From Pyxidicoccus fallax (lineage in GTDB: Bacteria > Myxococcota > Myxococcia > Myxococcales > Myxococcaceae): DNA of 40,322 nucleotides. Positions 32,161 through 40,317 of the stretch are shown here, piece by piece (position 1 is the first letter of the stretch; each line of letters starts with the position of its first letter). The DNA lies in the NCBI RefSeq assembly GCF_012933655.1, contig NZ_JABBJJ010000082.1:1-40322 (forward strand), in the 5' to 3' direction. The translations under genes were made by a program, and so were the position numbers. The notes beneath the pieces were generated by a model. The model ran no database searches. It worked only from the letters and a program-made list of their open reading frames with translations, and had not been told where the DNA came from.

Positions 32161-32385
32161 TCACAAGGCGTAGGACAACATCACCAGGAAGATCAGGAGC
32201 AGGATGGCGCTGTTGATGGCGTCCACGAAGTCGACGCCAATCTCGATGGCGTCGATGTCCCGGAACACCTGCTCCGGCCCGAAGTGGTTCCCGAGATGGT
32301 CATGGAGGCGCCCCGCTTCCCCGGCGCAGTCCTCCCTGCGGTAGCTGACGAAGATGCGTCCCATGTCCATCTTCTTCCCAGTCAC
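32161..32385 (-). CDS. Half TIR domain with hydrophobic tail (74 residues)
   Basis: A short protein whose residues 10-60 match the first half of a bacterial TIR domain: GRIFVSYRRED (strand A and the BB-like loop), AGRLHDHLGNHFG (helix A), VFRDIDAIEIGVDFVDAI (strand B into helix B). The family normally runs on for 80 or more residues and there carries the catalytic Glu of NAD-cleaving TIRs; here the chain ends in ILLLIFLVMLSYAL, a hydrophobic tail long enough to enter a membrane. The rest of a TIR is not found in the other frames downstream. The start is a GTG overlapping the stop of the SLOG-SLATT gene (GTGA), with AAGGAG 8 bases upstream. It is either a trimmed remnant or a small membrane-bound TIR partner. 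Confidence 0.72.
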   Translation of the reverse strand: MTGKKMDMGRIFVSYRREDCAGEAGRLHDHLGNHFGPEQVFRDIDAIEIGVDFVDAINSAILLLIFLVMLSYAL

Positions 32386-34193
32386 GCCGGAAGCTCCTTC
32401 TTCCGGGGGGCCCCCTCTGCCTCGCGTTCGTGCCTGCTATCCAGCCGGAGGAGGACTTCCCTCATGTTCAGCACCCAGCCGGAGACCTCGCTCTGGAGGA
32501 CCAGCTCCGTGCTGTCGACGAGCGCATCGAACTGCCGGTAGTCGCTCTGCTGCTCGAGCGACAGCGCGCTCCACCACGCCTTCAGGTCCTCCAGGTCGGT
32601 GGCCGCCTGTTGGTACTGGGTAATCTTCGCTTCGGACTGCTGGTAGCCGAGGTGGGTGGTGATGGCCGTGACGATGGCGGTCGCCAGGGCGACCCACAGC
32701 TCGAGGCGCGTGGCGGCCAGCACCGTCGCGATGCCTCCCAGGATGATGACGGTCCACTGCGACACCACGAGCTGCCGGTCGAGCTTGTCGATTCTGCAGC
32801 GGTAGTACTCGAGCTGGTCATCCAGCCGGAAGCGGAGGTAGCGCACCGGGCTCAACGGGCTGATGCCATCGTCTCCCTTGGCCGCTCCTTTGGGCGGAGG
32901 CAGCGGGCCCCGGTAGGGACGAAGCGCCGTGACGTGCGGCTCATCTCCCAGGGGCTGGTGGCTGAGCGCCTTCAGCTTGCTGGCGAGTCCCTGCTCGTAG
33001 ACGCCTCGGGGCCGCTCGACCAGCGGGCTGACCTGACACCGGTACCGGTAGATTTCGCGCTTGATGGCCTCGGCGGTGGCGCGCAGGTAGACCCACTTGG
33101 TCCCCGCCTTGAACCGGCTCGTCGCGGCGATGAGCACCGTCATGCTGGCGACCATGACGACCACGAGGTACCGGAGCAGGTCCACGCTCGGGGGCGGCGG
33201 TCTCGCCAGGCCATTCAGGAACGTCTGAAGCAAGACGGCCGCCGTGCTCGCGACGCCCAGGACGAGAATCCAGAACTGGAGGCGCCGGAAGATGGTCTGC
33301 TCGCGCACGGCGTTGCTGTCGTAGGTGGCGAAGCGCTGCCAGGCCAGCTGAAGGACCGTCTCCTCCCCGAGGCGCCGCGAGACCAGCCGCTCGAAGCCCT
33401 CCACGGCCCCATCCAGGGGGAACACCGACACGTCCCCGTCCCCCACGATTTCCGCCAGCACCGCGTCAGACGCGGGCAGCGACCGGGTTTGGACGGCGGT
33501 TGCAATCTCGTCCGCGAGCCGGCCGCTTCCCTGGATGACGACAATGGGCCAGTGCCGCCGCACGGCCCGGAGCGCCTCCTCCTTCGTCAGGTGCCCGCCA
33601 TTCACCAGGACGACGAGCACGGGAATGTCGCCGCCGAGCGTCGTGGCGAGCCGGCAGAGCATGTTCGTCTCGCTTCCCCACGCCTCGTCCTGGACCAGCA
33701 CGAAGTGCGAGTGATTGGGGTCCAGCCCGGTGCGTGAGCCCTCCGGGCCGTCGGCGGCATTCCCCGGATAGGTGACGCGCCCCTCGGGGGCGATTCCCAC
33801 CAGGGGCGAGTGGTGCCCCCGCTCCGCGACGCCCTGGCCGATGAGGGCCATGATGCCCGTCTGGGTTCCTCCATCGAGGATGAGGGCATCGCACTCGGCC
33901 GCAGCGGGGGCGAGCCCTCGGCTGAAGAGCTGTTGCAGGCGGCTGCCCAGGGCCGGGTCCATCTCGTCCGCTCCACCGATGACGAGGAGCAGCGACTTCG
34001 TGGATGGAAGCTCGAGCGCCTGGAGGACCTCGGCGGTGTCCGTGTCGGGCGGGACGGTGATCCGCCGGGCGGAATTCCCATTCGGGAAATGAATCTCCTC
34101 GACGCTGGCCCGGGTCCGGGCGCCAGACTCCAATCCATCGGGCCCAGCCGGCGCATGAGGGGCCGAGCGCTGCGTGGCGCGAACTCTCGCCAT
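32382..34193 (-). CDS. TRPM-type SLOG (LSDAT) sensor fused to two SLATT-like 2-TM modules
   Basis: A 603-residue membrane protein. Residues about 66-262 form an LSDAT domain, the SLOG-family domain also found at the N-terminus of TRPM channels, with its signature motifs: DGGTQTGIMALIG (107-119), PLVGIAPEGRV (130-140), LDPNHSHFVLV with AWGSE (157-175), PVLVVLVNGG (191-200) and VVIQGSGRLADEI (218-230). Two membrane pairs follow, at about 304-328 with 337-360 and about 477-494 with 497-517, each flanked by the helical segments typical of SLATT/DUF4231 effectors (RYLRFRLDDQLEYYR). SLATT proteins are predicted pore-forming or membrane-disrupting effectors, and SLOG domains bind or process nucleotides. 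The ATG at 34193 has AGGGGGAT upstream. It overlaps the TIR fragment, so both are made from one message. Likely a membrane effector triggered by a nucleotide signal. Confidence 0.85.
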   Translation of the reverse strand: MARVRATQRSAPHAPAGPDGLESGARTRASVEEIHFPNGNSARRITVPPDTDTAEVLQALELPSTKSLLLVIGGADEMDPALGSRLQQLFSRGLAPAAAECDALILDGGTQTGIMALIGQGVAERGHHSPLVGIAPEGRVTYPGNAADGPEGSRTGLDPNHSHFVLVQDEAWGSETNMLCRLATTLGGDIPVLVVLVNGGHLTKEEALRAVRRHWPIVVIQGSGRLADEIATAVQTRSLPASDAVLAEIVGDGDVSVFPLDGAVEGFERLVSRRLGEETVLQLAWQRFATYDSNAVREQTIFRRLQFWILVLGVASTAAVLLQTFLNGLARPPPPSVDLLRYLVVVMVASMTVLIAATSRFKAGTKWVYLRATAEAIKREIYRYRCQVSPLVERPRGVYEQGLASKLKALSHQPLGDEPHVTALRPYRGPLPPPKGAAKGDDGISPLSPVRYLRFRLDDQLEYYRCRIDKLDRQLVVSQWTVIILGGIATVLAATRLELWVALATAIVTAITTHLGYQQSEAKITQYQQAATDLEDLKAWWSALSLEQQSDYRQFDALVDSTELVLQSEVSGWVLNMREVLLRLDSRHEREAEGAPRKKELPA

Positions 34194-34470
34194 GAATCAT
34201 CCCCCTTTCGTGAAGGTGGCCCGCTTCCCCTGTGCCGTCCAGGGCAGGCACGCGGGACGCCTCTTGTGTTCTCAGATGGACCGCCTGCAAGCAGGTGCTG
34301 ACGCAGGTCGGTGCGTGAGCCCGTGCCCCGGATGTACGGGTGTCCACGTCCGTCACATGTGTCGCTTGGAGCAGCGCCGTCATGCTGTTACGCAAGAGGC
34401 TCCCGGGAAGAGGCGTGTTCCACGGCGGTGCACGGTGTACAGGACCTCGGAGCGGGCATGAGGCCCCGTC
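34194..34470. other. Divergent intergenic region between the SLOG-SLATT and histidine kinase genes
   Basis: It holds 277 bases with promoters for both sides. I see a near-palindrome CCTGCAAGCAGG (34289-34300) and no convincing open frame. No clear sigma-54 or -35/-10 pair stands out. Confidence 0.3.
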
Positions 34471-35964
34471 TTGCGCCACGACGTGTCCAGCGAGCCGTTG
34501 AAACACGAAACGGTTCACGCCATCGCGAAGGCCACCGGTCAGGTGGTGTGGCTGCTCACCTCCGAGGGCTTCCTGATGGCGGACAGCCCCAGTTGGTGCG
34601 CATTCACCGGCCAGTCGCCGGAGGAGGCAAGGGGACCAGGGTGGCTGGACGCCCTCCACGCCGAGGACCGTGAGGCCTCCACGCGGGCGCTGCGGGCGGC
34701 GCACGCCCAGGGGCGTCCCTACGAGTTCGAGTGTCGCCTCCACCGCTCCAACCAGCGCTACACGCGAGCCCGCATCCACGGCGTCCCCATCCAGGAGGCC
34801 GAGGGTCCGCCGACGGGCTGGGTCGCCACCCTCAACGAGGTCTGGGTGGATGTCTCCGTGCGCCACAACGAGGAGCGCCTGCGGCTGGCGACGCAGTCGG
34901 CGCGCGTGGCGGTGTGGGAGTACGACTTCGTCGCGGGGCAGATGACGCGGACGGAGAACCACGACGGGCTCTACGGGCTGGAGGCGCAGCAGGTCTGGCA
35001 GTACGACCTCTTCACCTCGGCGACGCACCCCGAGGACCGCGAGGCATCGGACCGCATCGTGCAGACGGCCTGTGGCCCGGGCGGCGCGGACGAGTACGCC
35101 GTCGACTTCCGGGTGGTCTGGCCGGATGGCTCCATCCACTGGCTGGCCTGCTCGGGCCGCATCCTCGCGAGGGACGCGGAAGGCCGGGCGACGCTCGTCC
35201 GGGGCGTTCTCATCGACGTGACGCGCCTCAAGGACGTCGAGGCGGAGCTGCGCGAGGCCGTGCGGGTGCGAGATGAGTTCCTCCAGATAGCGAGCCACGA
35301 GCTCAACACGCCGCTGACGCCGCTCTCGCTCAAGCTGGAGAGTCTGCACCGCCTCGCGGAGCGCGGGCCGGCGCCACCCGAGGTGCTGAAGGGCCATGTG
35401 GACGTGGCCCGGCGGCAGGTGAAGCGGCTGGCCGGTCTCATCAAGGACCTGCTGGACGTGACGCGGCTCTCACGCGGGAAGCTGCAGTTGACGCTCTCGG
35501 AGGGCTCCCTGTCGGAGCGGGTCCGCGCGGTGACGGAGCGCTTCGCGGCGGAAGCGCAGCGCAATGGCTGTCGTCTGGAGCTGACGAGCACCGGGGACGT
35601 TACCGGGCGCTGGGACCTGGGCCGGCTGGAGCAGGTGGTGGAGAACCTCCTGAGCAACGCGCTCAAGTACGGCCAGGGCCGGCCGGTGCACCTCCACGTC
35701 GGCGCCGACGGAGGCTCCGCGCTCCTGCGGGTCCGCGACGAGGGGATGGGCATCGAGCCGGAGGCGCTGCCGCGCATCTTCGACAAGTTCGAGCGCGCCC
35801 CTTCCGCCCGGTACCACGGGGGCCTGGGGCTGGGCCTCTACATCGCGAAGCAGATTGTGGACGGGCATGGCGGCACCCTGAGCGTCGTCAGCACGCCCGG
35901 TCAGGGGGCCACCTTCGAGGTCCGGCTCCCCTGGCGCGCACGGGAGGAAGCGCCCCGGCGTTGA
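34471..35964 (+). CDS. PAS-domain sensor histidine kinase
   Basis: A 497-residue soluble sensor kinase. Two PAS modules (about 20-130 with WLLTSEGFLMADSPSWCAFTG, and about 137-255 with ATQSARVAVWEYDFVAGQMTR) are followed by HisKA with phospho-acceptor His276 (FLQIASHELNTPLTPL) and an HATPase_c domain with VVENLLSNALKYG, DEGMGIEPEAL and GLGLGLYIAKQI. It is related in architecture and H-box to the kinase at 9657. The start is a TTG at 34471 with GAGG 7 bases upstream (34460-34463); a GTG at 34483 is possible, and the first in-frame ATG would cut into the first PAS. No membrane span, so the ligand is cytoplasmic. The mazG-like gene follows after 32 bases on the same strand. No response regulator is adjacent. 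Confidence 0.9.
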   Translation: MRHDVSSEPLKHETVHAIAKATGQVVWLLTSEGFLMADSPSWCAFTGQSPEEARGPGWLDALHAEDREASTRALRAAHAQGRPYEFECRLHRSNQRYTRARIHGVPIQEAEGPPTGWVATLNEVWVDVSVRHNEERLRLATQSARVAVWEYDFVAGQMTRTENHDGLYGLEAQQVWQYDLFTSATHPEDREASDRIVQTACGPGGADEYAVDFRVVWPDGSIHWLACSGRILARDAEGRATLVRGVLIDVTRLKDVEAELREAVRVRDEFLQIASHELNTPLTPLSLKLESLHRLAERGPAPPEVLKGHVDVARRQVKRLAGLIKDLLDVTRLSRGKLQLTLSEGSLSERVRAVTERFAAEAQRNGCRLELTSTGDVTGRWDLGRLEQVVENLLSNALKYGQGRPVHLHVGADGGSALLRVRDEGMGIEPEALPRIFDKFERAPSARYHGGLGLGLYIAKQIVDGHGGTLSVVSTPGQGATFEVRLPWRAREEAPRR

Positions 35965-35996
35965 CAGCCCGGCGCTCCTCGCGGAGGAGTAGGGCC

Positions 35997-36329
35997 ATGA
36001 TTTCGCTCCCCGAAGGCGCGTCGATGAAGGACTACCAGCGCTACATCCACGACCTGGAGGCGCTGCATGGCTGGCTGAAGCTGGACCTCGTCCACAACTG
36101 CTTCCTCATGGGCGAGGAAGTGGGCGAGGTGTTCAAGGCGGTGCGCCGCTACAACAAGCTCTTCGACGAGGGCACGAGCACGCCCACGGAAGAGGCCCGC
36201 GCCCACGTGGGCGAGGAGCTGGTGGACGTCTTCAACTACCTGCTGGCCATCGCCAACCGCGTGGGCGTGGACCTGGAGCAGGCCTTCCGCGAGAAGAACG
36301 CCCGCAACCAGCAGCGCACCTGGACCTGA
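35997..36329 (+). CDS. MazG-like nucleotide pyrophosphohydrolase
   Basis: A 110-residue all-alpha NTP pyrophosphohydrolase of the MazG superfamily, which cleaves NTPs or modified nucleotides to monophosphates and pyrophosphate. The metal-binding pattern is E-x2-E then E-x2-D: Glu41 and Glu44 in GEEVGEVFKAV, Glu74 and Asp77 in GEELVDVFNYL. The sequence ends in the family's basic QAFREKNARNQQRTW. Start ATG 35997 has GGAGGAG 7 bases upstream; an ATG nine codons on (MKDYQRY) is weaker. It is probably co-transcribed with the histidine kinase upstream. Nearby is the predicted nucleotide-signalling SLOG/TIR locus, divergent across 277 bases; a link between them is only speculation. A house-cleaning role is the simplest reading. 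Confidence 0.87.
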   Translation: MISLPEGASMKDYQRYIHDLEALHGWLKLDLVHNCFLMGEEVGEVFKAVRRYNKLFDEGTSTPTEEARAHVGEELVDVFNYLLAIANRVGVDLEQAFREKNARNQQRTWT

Positions 36330-36416
36330 CGCGCCAGGGGACTGTGGACCTCCCGACATCCGCGGTCCCACGCGCGGAGTCGGCTGGAGGACGCCCCTCA
36401 CGCCATCCCATGGAGT

Positions 36417-36435
36417 CTCCCCCGGGCGAGGGGAG
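36417..36435 (+). terminator. Hairpin between the mazG-like gene and cstA
   Basis: CTCCCC (36417-36422) pairs with GGGGAG (36430-36435), loop 7, 87 bases after the mazG stop. A second hairpin, GTGCC with GGCAC, follows at 36476-36490. Neither has a U-run. Confidence 0.3.
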
Positions 36436-36514
36436 GCTCGGGCTATACCCGTGCCGATAACAGGCCCGCACCCGGTGCCACGGGCGGCACGTGGGCACGG
36501 CCGCAGGGAGGCAT

Positions 36515-38578
36515 ATGGGCGGAATCGCTCGGAAGCTGGGGTGGGGGCTGCTCGCCATCGCCGGCGCGTTCAGCCTGGGCACGGTGGCGCTGCATCGAGG
36601 AGAGAGCATCAACGCCATCTGGCTGGTGGTGGCGTCCGTCTCCGTCTTCCTCATCGGCTACCGCTTCTATGGCCGCTTCGTGGCGGAGAAGGCCCTGGGG
36701 GTGGACCCCACGCGCGCGCCGCCGGCCCACCGCCGCAATGACGGCCTGGACTACGTCCCCACGGACCGGTGGGTGCTCTTCGGCCACCACTTCGCCGCCA
36801 TCGCCGGGGCGGGCCCGCTGGTGGGCCCCGTGCTGGCGGCGCAGATGGGCTACCTGCCCGGCACGCTGTGGATTCTCGTCGGCGGCGTGCTGGCCGGCGC
36901 GGTGCAGGACTTCGTCATCCTCTTCCTGTCCGTGCGCCGCGACGGCAAGTCCCTGGGCGACATGGTGCGCATGGAATTGGGGCCCGCGGCCGGCGTGACG
37001 GCCATGGTGGGCGTGTTGATGATCATGATGATCATCCTCGCGGTGCTCGCGCTGGTGGTGGTGAAGGCGCTGGCGCACAGCCCCTGGGGCACCTTCACCG
37101 TGGCGATGACGATGCCCATCGCCGTGCTGATGGGCGTGTACCTGCGCTACATCCGCCCCGGCCGCGTGCTGGAGGTCTCCATCGCCGGCTTCGTGCTGCT
37201 GATGCTGTCCATCTGGCTGGGCGGCCACGTGGCCGAGCACCCCTTCTGGGGCCCGGCGTTCACCTTCGAGGCGAAGTCGCTGGCGTGGATGCTCATCGCC
37301 TACGGCTTCTGCGCGTCCGTGCTGCCGGTGTGGCTGCTGCTCGCCCCGCGCGACTACCTGTCCACCTTCCTCAAGATTGGCACCGTGCTGCTCCTGGCGG
37401 TGGGCATCATCCTGGCGGCGCCGGAGCTGCGGATGCCCGCCATCACCCGCTTCGTGGACGGCAGCGGCCCGGTGTTCTCCGGCAACCTGTTCCCCTTCCT
37501 GTTCATCACCATCGCCTGCGGCGCGGTGTCCGGCTGGCACTCGCTCATCTCGTCGGGCACCTCGCCGAAGATGCTGGCCACCGAGGGCGACGCGCGCGTG
37601 GTGGGCTACGGGGGCATGTTGATGGAGTCCTTCGTCGCCATCATGGCGCTCATCGCGGCGACGGTGCTGGACCCGGGCGTGTACTTCTCCATGAACTCGC
37701 CGCCGTCGGTGATTGGCACCACCGTAGAGGAGGCCTCGCGGGTCATCAGCCAGTGGGGCTTCGTCATCACCCCGGAGGTGCTCAGCCAGACGGCGCGGGA
37801 CATCGGCGAGTCCTCCATCCTGTCGCGCGCGGGCGGCGCCCCGACGCTGGCGGTGGGCATGGCGCAGATTCTCCATGGCCTCGTCTCCGGCGAGGGGATG
37901 ATGGCCTTCTGGTACCACTACGCCATCCTCTTCGAGGCCCTGTTCATCCTCACCACCGTGGACGCGGGCACGCGCGTGGGCCGCTTCATGATTCAGGAGC
38001 TGGCGGGCCTGGTGTACGCCCCCCTGAAGCGCACGGAGTCCTGGGCGGCCAACGTGGTGGCCACCGTCATCTGCGTGGCGGCCTGGGGCTACTTCCTCTA
38101 CCAGGGCGTGGTGGACCCGCTGGGCGGCATCAACACGCTGTGGCCGCTGTTCGGCATCGCCAACCAGATGCTGGCGGCCATCGCGCTCACCCTGGCGGCC
38201 GTGGTGCTGGTGAAGATGAAGCGCGAGCGCTACGCGTGGGTCCCCGCGATTCCCGCCGGGTGGCTGGTCATCTGCACGCTGACGGCCGGCTGGCAGAAGG
38301 TCTTCGGCGGCGACGTGCGCGTCTCCTTCGTCGCCCATGCGCGCGCCTTCTCCGCGGCGGTGGCGGAGGGCCGGGTGGTGGCTCCCGCGAAGAACGTGGA
38401 GGAGATGGAGCGCATCATCTCCAACGACTACCTGGATGCGGCCCTCACGGCCATGTTCATGCTGCTGGTGGTGGCCACCGTCATCTTCGGCATCCGCGCC
38501 GTGCTGGCCGCCCGCCGCTCGACGGTGCCCACCGCGCAGGAGACGCCCCACGTGCCCCTGCCGGCGGAGGCCCGCTGA
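36515..38578 (+). CDS. cstA: CstA-family carbon starvation / pyruvate-peptide transporter
   Basis: A 687-residue inner-membrane carrier of the CstA family (E. coli CstA is 701), with more than a dozen hydrophobic spans. Family landmarks are [72 protein letters not shown], and the late [16 protein letters not shown]. CstA and its relative BtsT take up pyruvate and peptides when carbon is scarce; which one applies here is not clear. ATG 36515 follows GGGAGG by only 3 bases; a GTG at 36491 in the same frame is the alternative. The stop is one base before the start of the ybdD-like gene, its usual partner, so the two form an operon. Confidence 0.92.
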   Translation: MGGIARKLGWGLLAIAGAFSLGTVALHRGESINAIWLVVASVSVFLIGYRFYGRFVAEKALGVDPTRAPPAHRRNDGLDYVPTDRWVLFGHHFAAIAGAGPLVGPVLAAQMGYLPGTLWILVGGVLAGAVQDFVILFLSVRRDGKSLGDMVRMELGPAAGVTAMVGVLMIMMIILAVLALVVVKALAHSPWGTFTVAMTMPIAVLMGVYLRYIRPGRVLEVSIAGFVLLMLSIWLGGHVAEHPFWGPAFTFEAKSLAWMLIAYGFCASVLPVWLLLAPRDYLSTFLKIGTVLLLAVGIILAAPELRMPAITRFVDGSGPVFSGNLFPFLFITIACGAVSGWHSLISSGTSPKMLATEGDARVVGYGGMLMESFVAIMALIAATVLDPGVYFSMNSPPSVIGTTVEEASRVISQWGFVITPEVLSQTARDIGESSILSRAGGAPTLAVGMAQILHGLVSGEGMMAFWYHYAILFEALFILTTVDAGTRVGRFMIQELAGLVYAPLKRTESWAANVVATVICVAAWGYFLYQGVVDPLGGINTLWPLFGIANQMLAAIALTLAAVVLVKMKRERYAWVPAIPAGWLVICTLTAGWQKVFGGDVRVSFVAHARAFSAAVAEGRVVAPAKNVEEMERIISNDYLDAALTAMFMLLVVATVIFGIRAVLAARRSTVPTAQETPHVPLPAEAR

Positions 38579-38579
38579 C

Positions 38580-38783
38580 ATGGACGCCCGGTGGCAGTGG
38601 CTGGCGCGGGGCTGGCGCCAGGCGGTGCGGACCGCCCGGCTGATGATTGGCGTGCCCGACTACGACACCTACGTCGAGCACATGCGCAGGCACCACCCGG
38701 AGCGGGAGGTGATGAGCTACGCCCGCTTCTTCGACGAGCGGCTCCAGGCCCGCTACCGGGGAGGCGGCGGGCGCTGTTGCTGA
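38580..38783 (+). CDS. YbdD/YjiX-family small protein, CstA partner
   Basis: A 67-residue soluble protein of the YbdD/YjiX family (DUF466). It shows the conserved core [20 protein letters not shown] and [17 protein letters not shown]. In E. coli the YbdD and YjiX proteins are needed together with CstA or BtsT for pyruvate uptake. ATG 38580 lies one base after the cstA stop, with GGAGG 9 bases upstream (38566-38570). It ends in Cys-Cys, 12 bases before the convergent MFS gene's stop. Confidence 0.9.
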   Translation: MDARWQWLARGWRQAVRTARLMIGVPDYDTYVEHMRRHHPEREVMSYARFFDERLQARYRGGGGRCC

Positions 38784-38795
38784 CGGGAAGGCGCC

Positions 38796-40100
38796 TCACC
38801 GGCCCGGGACGGGCGTGGGCCCGTCCGAGATGTGGCGCATGCGCGACGTGGCCAGGGCCACCGTGACGGCGGCCAGGAGGCAGCCGCCCATCACGGCGAA
38901 CAGCTGCGCCAGCGTCACGCCGCGCATCACCCAGCCCGTCACCGCGGCGGAGATGGGCGTCAGCCCCATGAAGATGAACATGAAGATGCTCATCGCGCGG
39001 CCCAGCATCGTCGGTGGCACGCGGCGCTGAATCCACGTGAAGACGGCCACCTGCATGAAGCCGCCCAGCAGGCCGATGGCGAACACCAGCGAGGCCCCCT
39101 GCCACAGCGCGGTGATGAGCCCCAGGGGGATGAACAGCACCGCGATGACGCCGTCCACCAGCAGCAGCGTGGTGCCGAGGTTGCGCGCCCGCGTCCCCGG
39201 CCGCGCGCCGGCCGCGACCATCCCCGCCAGCGTCCCCAGCCCATGCGCGCCCATCAGCACGCCGAACGCCGCCGCACCGGGGCCGAGCCGCTGGCTGGCG
39301 AGCACCGGCACCGCGACCTGGATGGGCCCCGACACGAGCAGGGAGACCGCGGACCAGTAGAGGAAGCACGTGCGCAGGTCCTGGTCCTTCCAGCACCAGC
39401 GCAGCCCCTCCGCCACCGAGCGCAATACCGCCTGTCCCCGGGGAGCCTCGGCGGGGCCCACCGGAGCGGTGGTCCTCACCTTCGACAGCGTCCACGCGGA
39501 CAGGGCGAAGCTCGCGGCATCGAAGAGGAAGGCGGCGCCCAGTCCCCGCGCGTCGGACAGTCGCTCCGCGTGGGAGTCTCCGAAGGTGGCGATGAGCACG
39601 CCCGCCAGCAGCGGCCCGGCGAACATCGTGAGCTGGCGCAGGCCCATCAGCATGCCGTTGGCCGCGGGGAGGTGCCCCGCGGGCACCACGTGCGGCAGCA
39701 GCGAGGTGCCCGCCGGGATGCTGAACGCCATGGCCAGCCCCAGGCCGAACGCGAGCAGGTAGAGCGCCCACAGCGAGAGCTGGCCGGTGAGGACGAGGGC
39801 GGCCAGCACCACGAGCAGCACCGTGCTGACGTGCTTCGTCCACATCATCACCTGCTTGGGCGAGTGGCGGTCCACCACCGCGCCCCCCACCAGCATGAAC
39901 ACCGCCCGGGGCACGCTCATCACGCCCAGCACCAATCCCAGCGCGAGCGTGTCACCGGTCAGCTGGAGGACCAGCCAGGGCAGGGCGATATAGGTGAACT
40001 GGTCGCCCAGCATCGAGATGAGACCGCCGCCCATCATCCAGGCGAAGTCGGGGTTCTTGAACAAGGCGGCACCCGAGGTGCCGTTGCGTGTCTGCGTCAT
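38796..40100 (-). CDS. MFS transporter, EntS-like (MFS_3) exporter family
   Basis: A 434-residue inner-membrane carrier with 12 predicted helices, of the MFS group that includes enterobactin exporter EntS and macrolide-type efflux proteins. N-terminal FKNPDFAWMMGGGLISMLGDQFTYIALPWLVLQ is the classical first-helix pattern of that group; VDRHSPKQVM is the loop 2-3 motif; GLRQLTMFAGPLLAGVLIATFG is the fourth-fifth helix region. It is likely an exporter of a drug or siderophore-like compound; the substrate is unknown. ATG 40100 has GGAG 10 bases upstream. It follows the MerR-type promoter/operator at 40128-40158 and a regulator-like gene end, so it is probably induced by its substrate. Confidence 0.85.
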   Translation of the reverse strand: MTQTRNGTSGAALFKNPDFAWMMGGGLISMLGDQFTYIALPWLVLQLTGDTLALGLVLGVMSVPRAVFMLVGGAVVDRHSPKQVMMWTKHVSTVLLVVLAALVLTGQLSLWALYLLAFGLGLAMAFSIPAGTSLLPHVVPAGHLPAANGMLMGLRQLTMFAGPLLAGVLIATFGDSHAERLSDARGLGAAFLFDAASFALSAWTLSKVRTTAPVGPAEAPRGQAVLRSVAEGLRWCWKDQDLRTCFLYWSAVSLLVSGPIQVAVPVLASQRLGPGAAAFGVLMGAHGLGTLAGMVAAGARPGTRARNLGTTLLLVDGVIAVLFIPLGLITALWQGASLVFAIGLLGGFMQVAVFTWIQRRVPPTMLGRAMSIFMFIFMGLTPISAAVTGWVMRGVTLAQLFAVMGGCLLAAVTVALATSRMRHISDGPTPVPGR

Positions 40101-40127
40101 GGTGCGTCTGCTCCTGTGATGCGAAGC

Positions 40128-40158
40128 AGGCTGCGCCCTGACGTAACGTCAGGGTCAA
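40128..40158 (-). promoter_or_regulatory. MerR-type promoter/operator of the MFS gene
   Basis: On the minus strand TTGACC (40158-40153) is followed after 19 bases by CAGCCT (40133-40128). The over-long spacer is filled by a perfect 19-bp palindrome, CCCTGACGT-A-ACGTCAGGG on the plus strand (40136-40154). A dyad inside a 19-base spacer is the pattern that MerR-family activators use. Confidence 0.6.
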
Positions 40159-40304
40159 GCGCGGCCTCGAGACGCGCGCTCCAGGTACCGCCGCACCGGT
40201 GGCTCCACCGCGGACGCGGCGCCCACCACCGGCTCCTCGCGGTAGGCGGCCAGCAGCTTGTCGAGCAGGGCGGGCTCATGGTTCGACATGCGGGCCATCA
40301 ATCC
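40155..40304 (-). CDS. C-terminal end of a gene entering from the right edge (possible regulator)
   Basis: The frame is open from the edge of genuine sequence to a TGA at 40155-40157 and ends ALLDKLLAAYREEPVVGAAS, then PPVRRYLERASRGRA. In-frame ATGs at 40298 and 40289 could start a 47- or 44-residue protein, but it more likely is the C-terminus of a longer gene cut by the contig end. It is too short to identify; a MerR-family regulator is suggested only by the operator next to its stop and by the exporter downstream. Confidence 0.35.
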   Translation of the reverse strand, partial: GLMARMSNHEPALLDKLLAAYREEPVVGAASAVEPPVRRYLERASRGRA

Positions 40305-40305
40305 C

Positions 40306-40317
40306 CTGTCTCTTATA
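40306..40317 (+). other. Tn5 mosaic-end (library adapter) sequence at the contig edge
   Basis: CTGTCTCTTATA equals the first 12 bases of the Tn5 mosaic-end read-through sequence used in transposase-based libraries. Only five bases follow and no transposon genes are near, so it is most simply an untrimmed adapter; 40306-40322 should not be treated as genomic. Confidence 0.75.

Noticed and set aside
36443..38581. 712-codon minus-strand frame opposite cstA
   Set aside because: Same artefact; composition dominated by His, Gln, Arg and Ala with no motif, whereas cstA is unmistakable.
40306..40317. Transposon end (Tn5 mosaic end) as sign of a mobile element
   Set aside because: No transposase or second end is present and it lies at the very edge; an adapter artefact is simpler.
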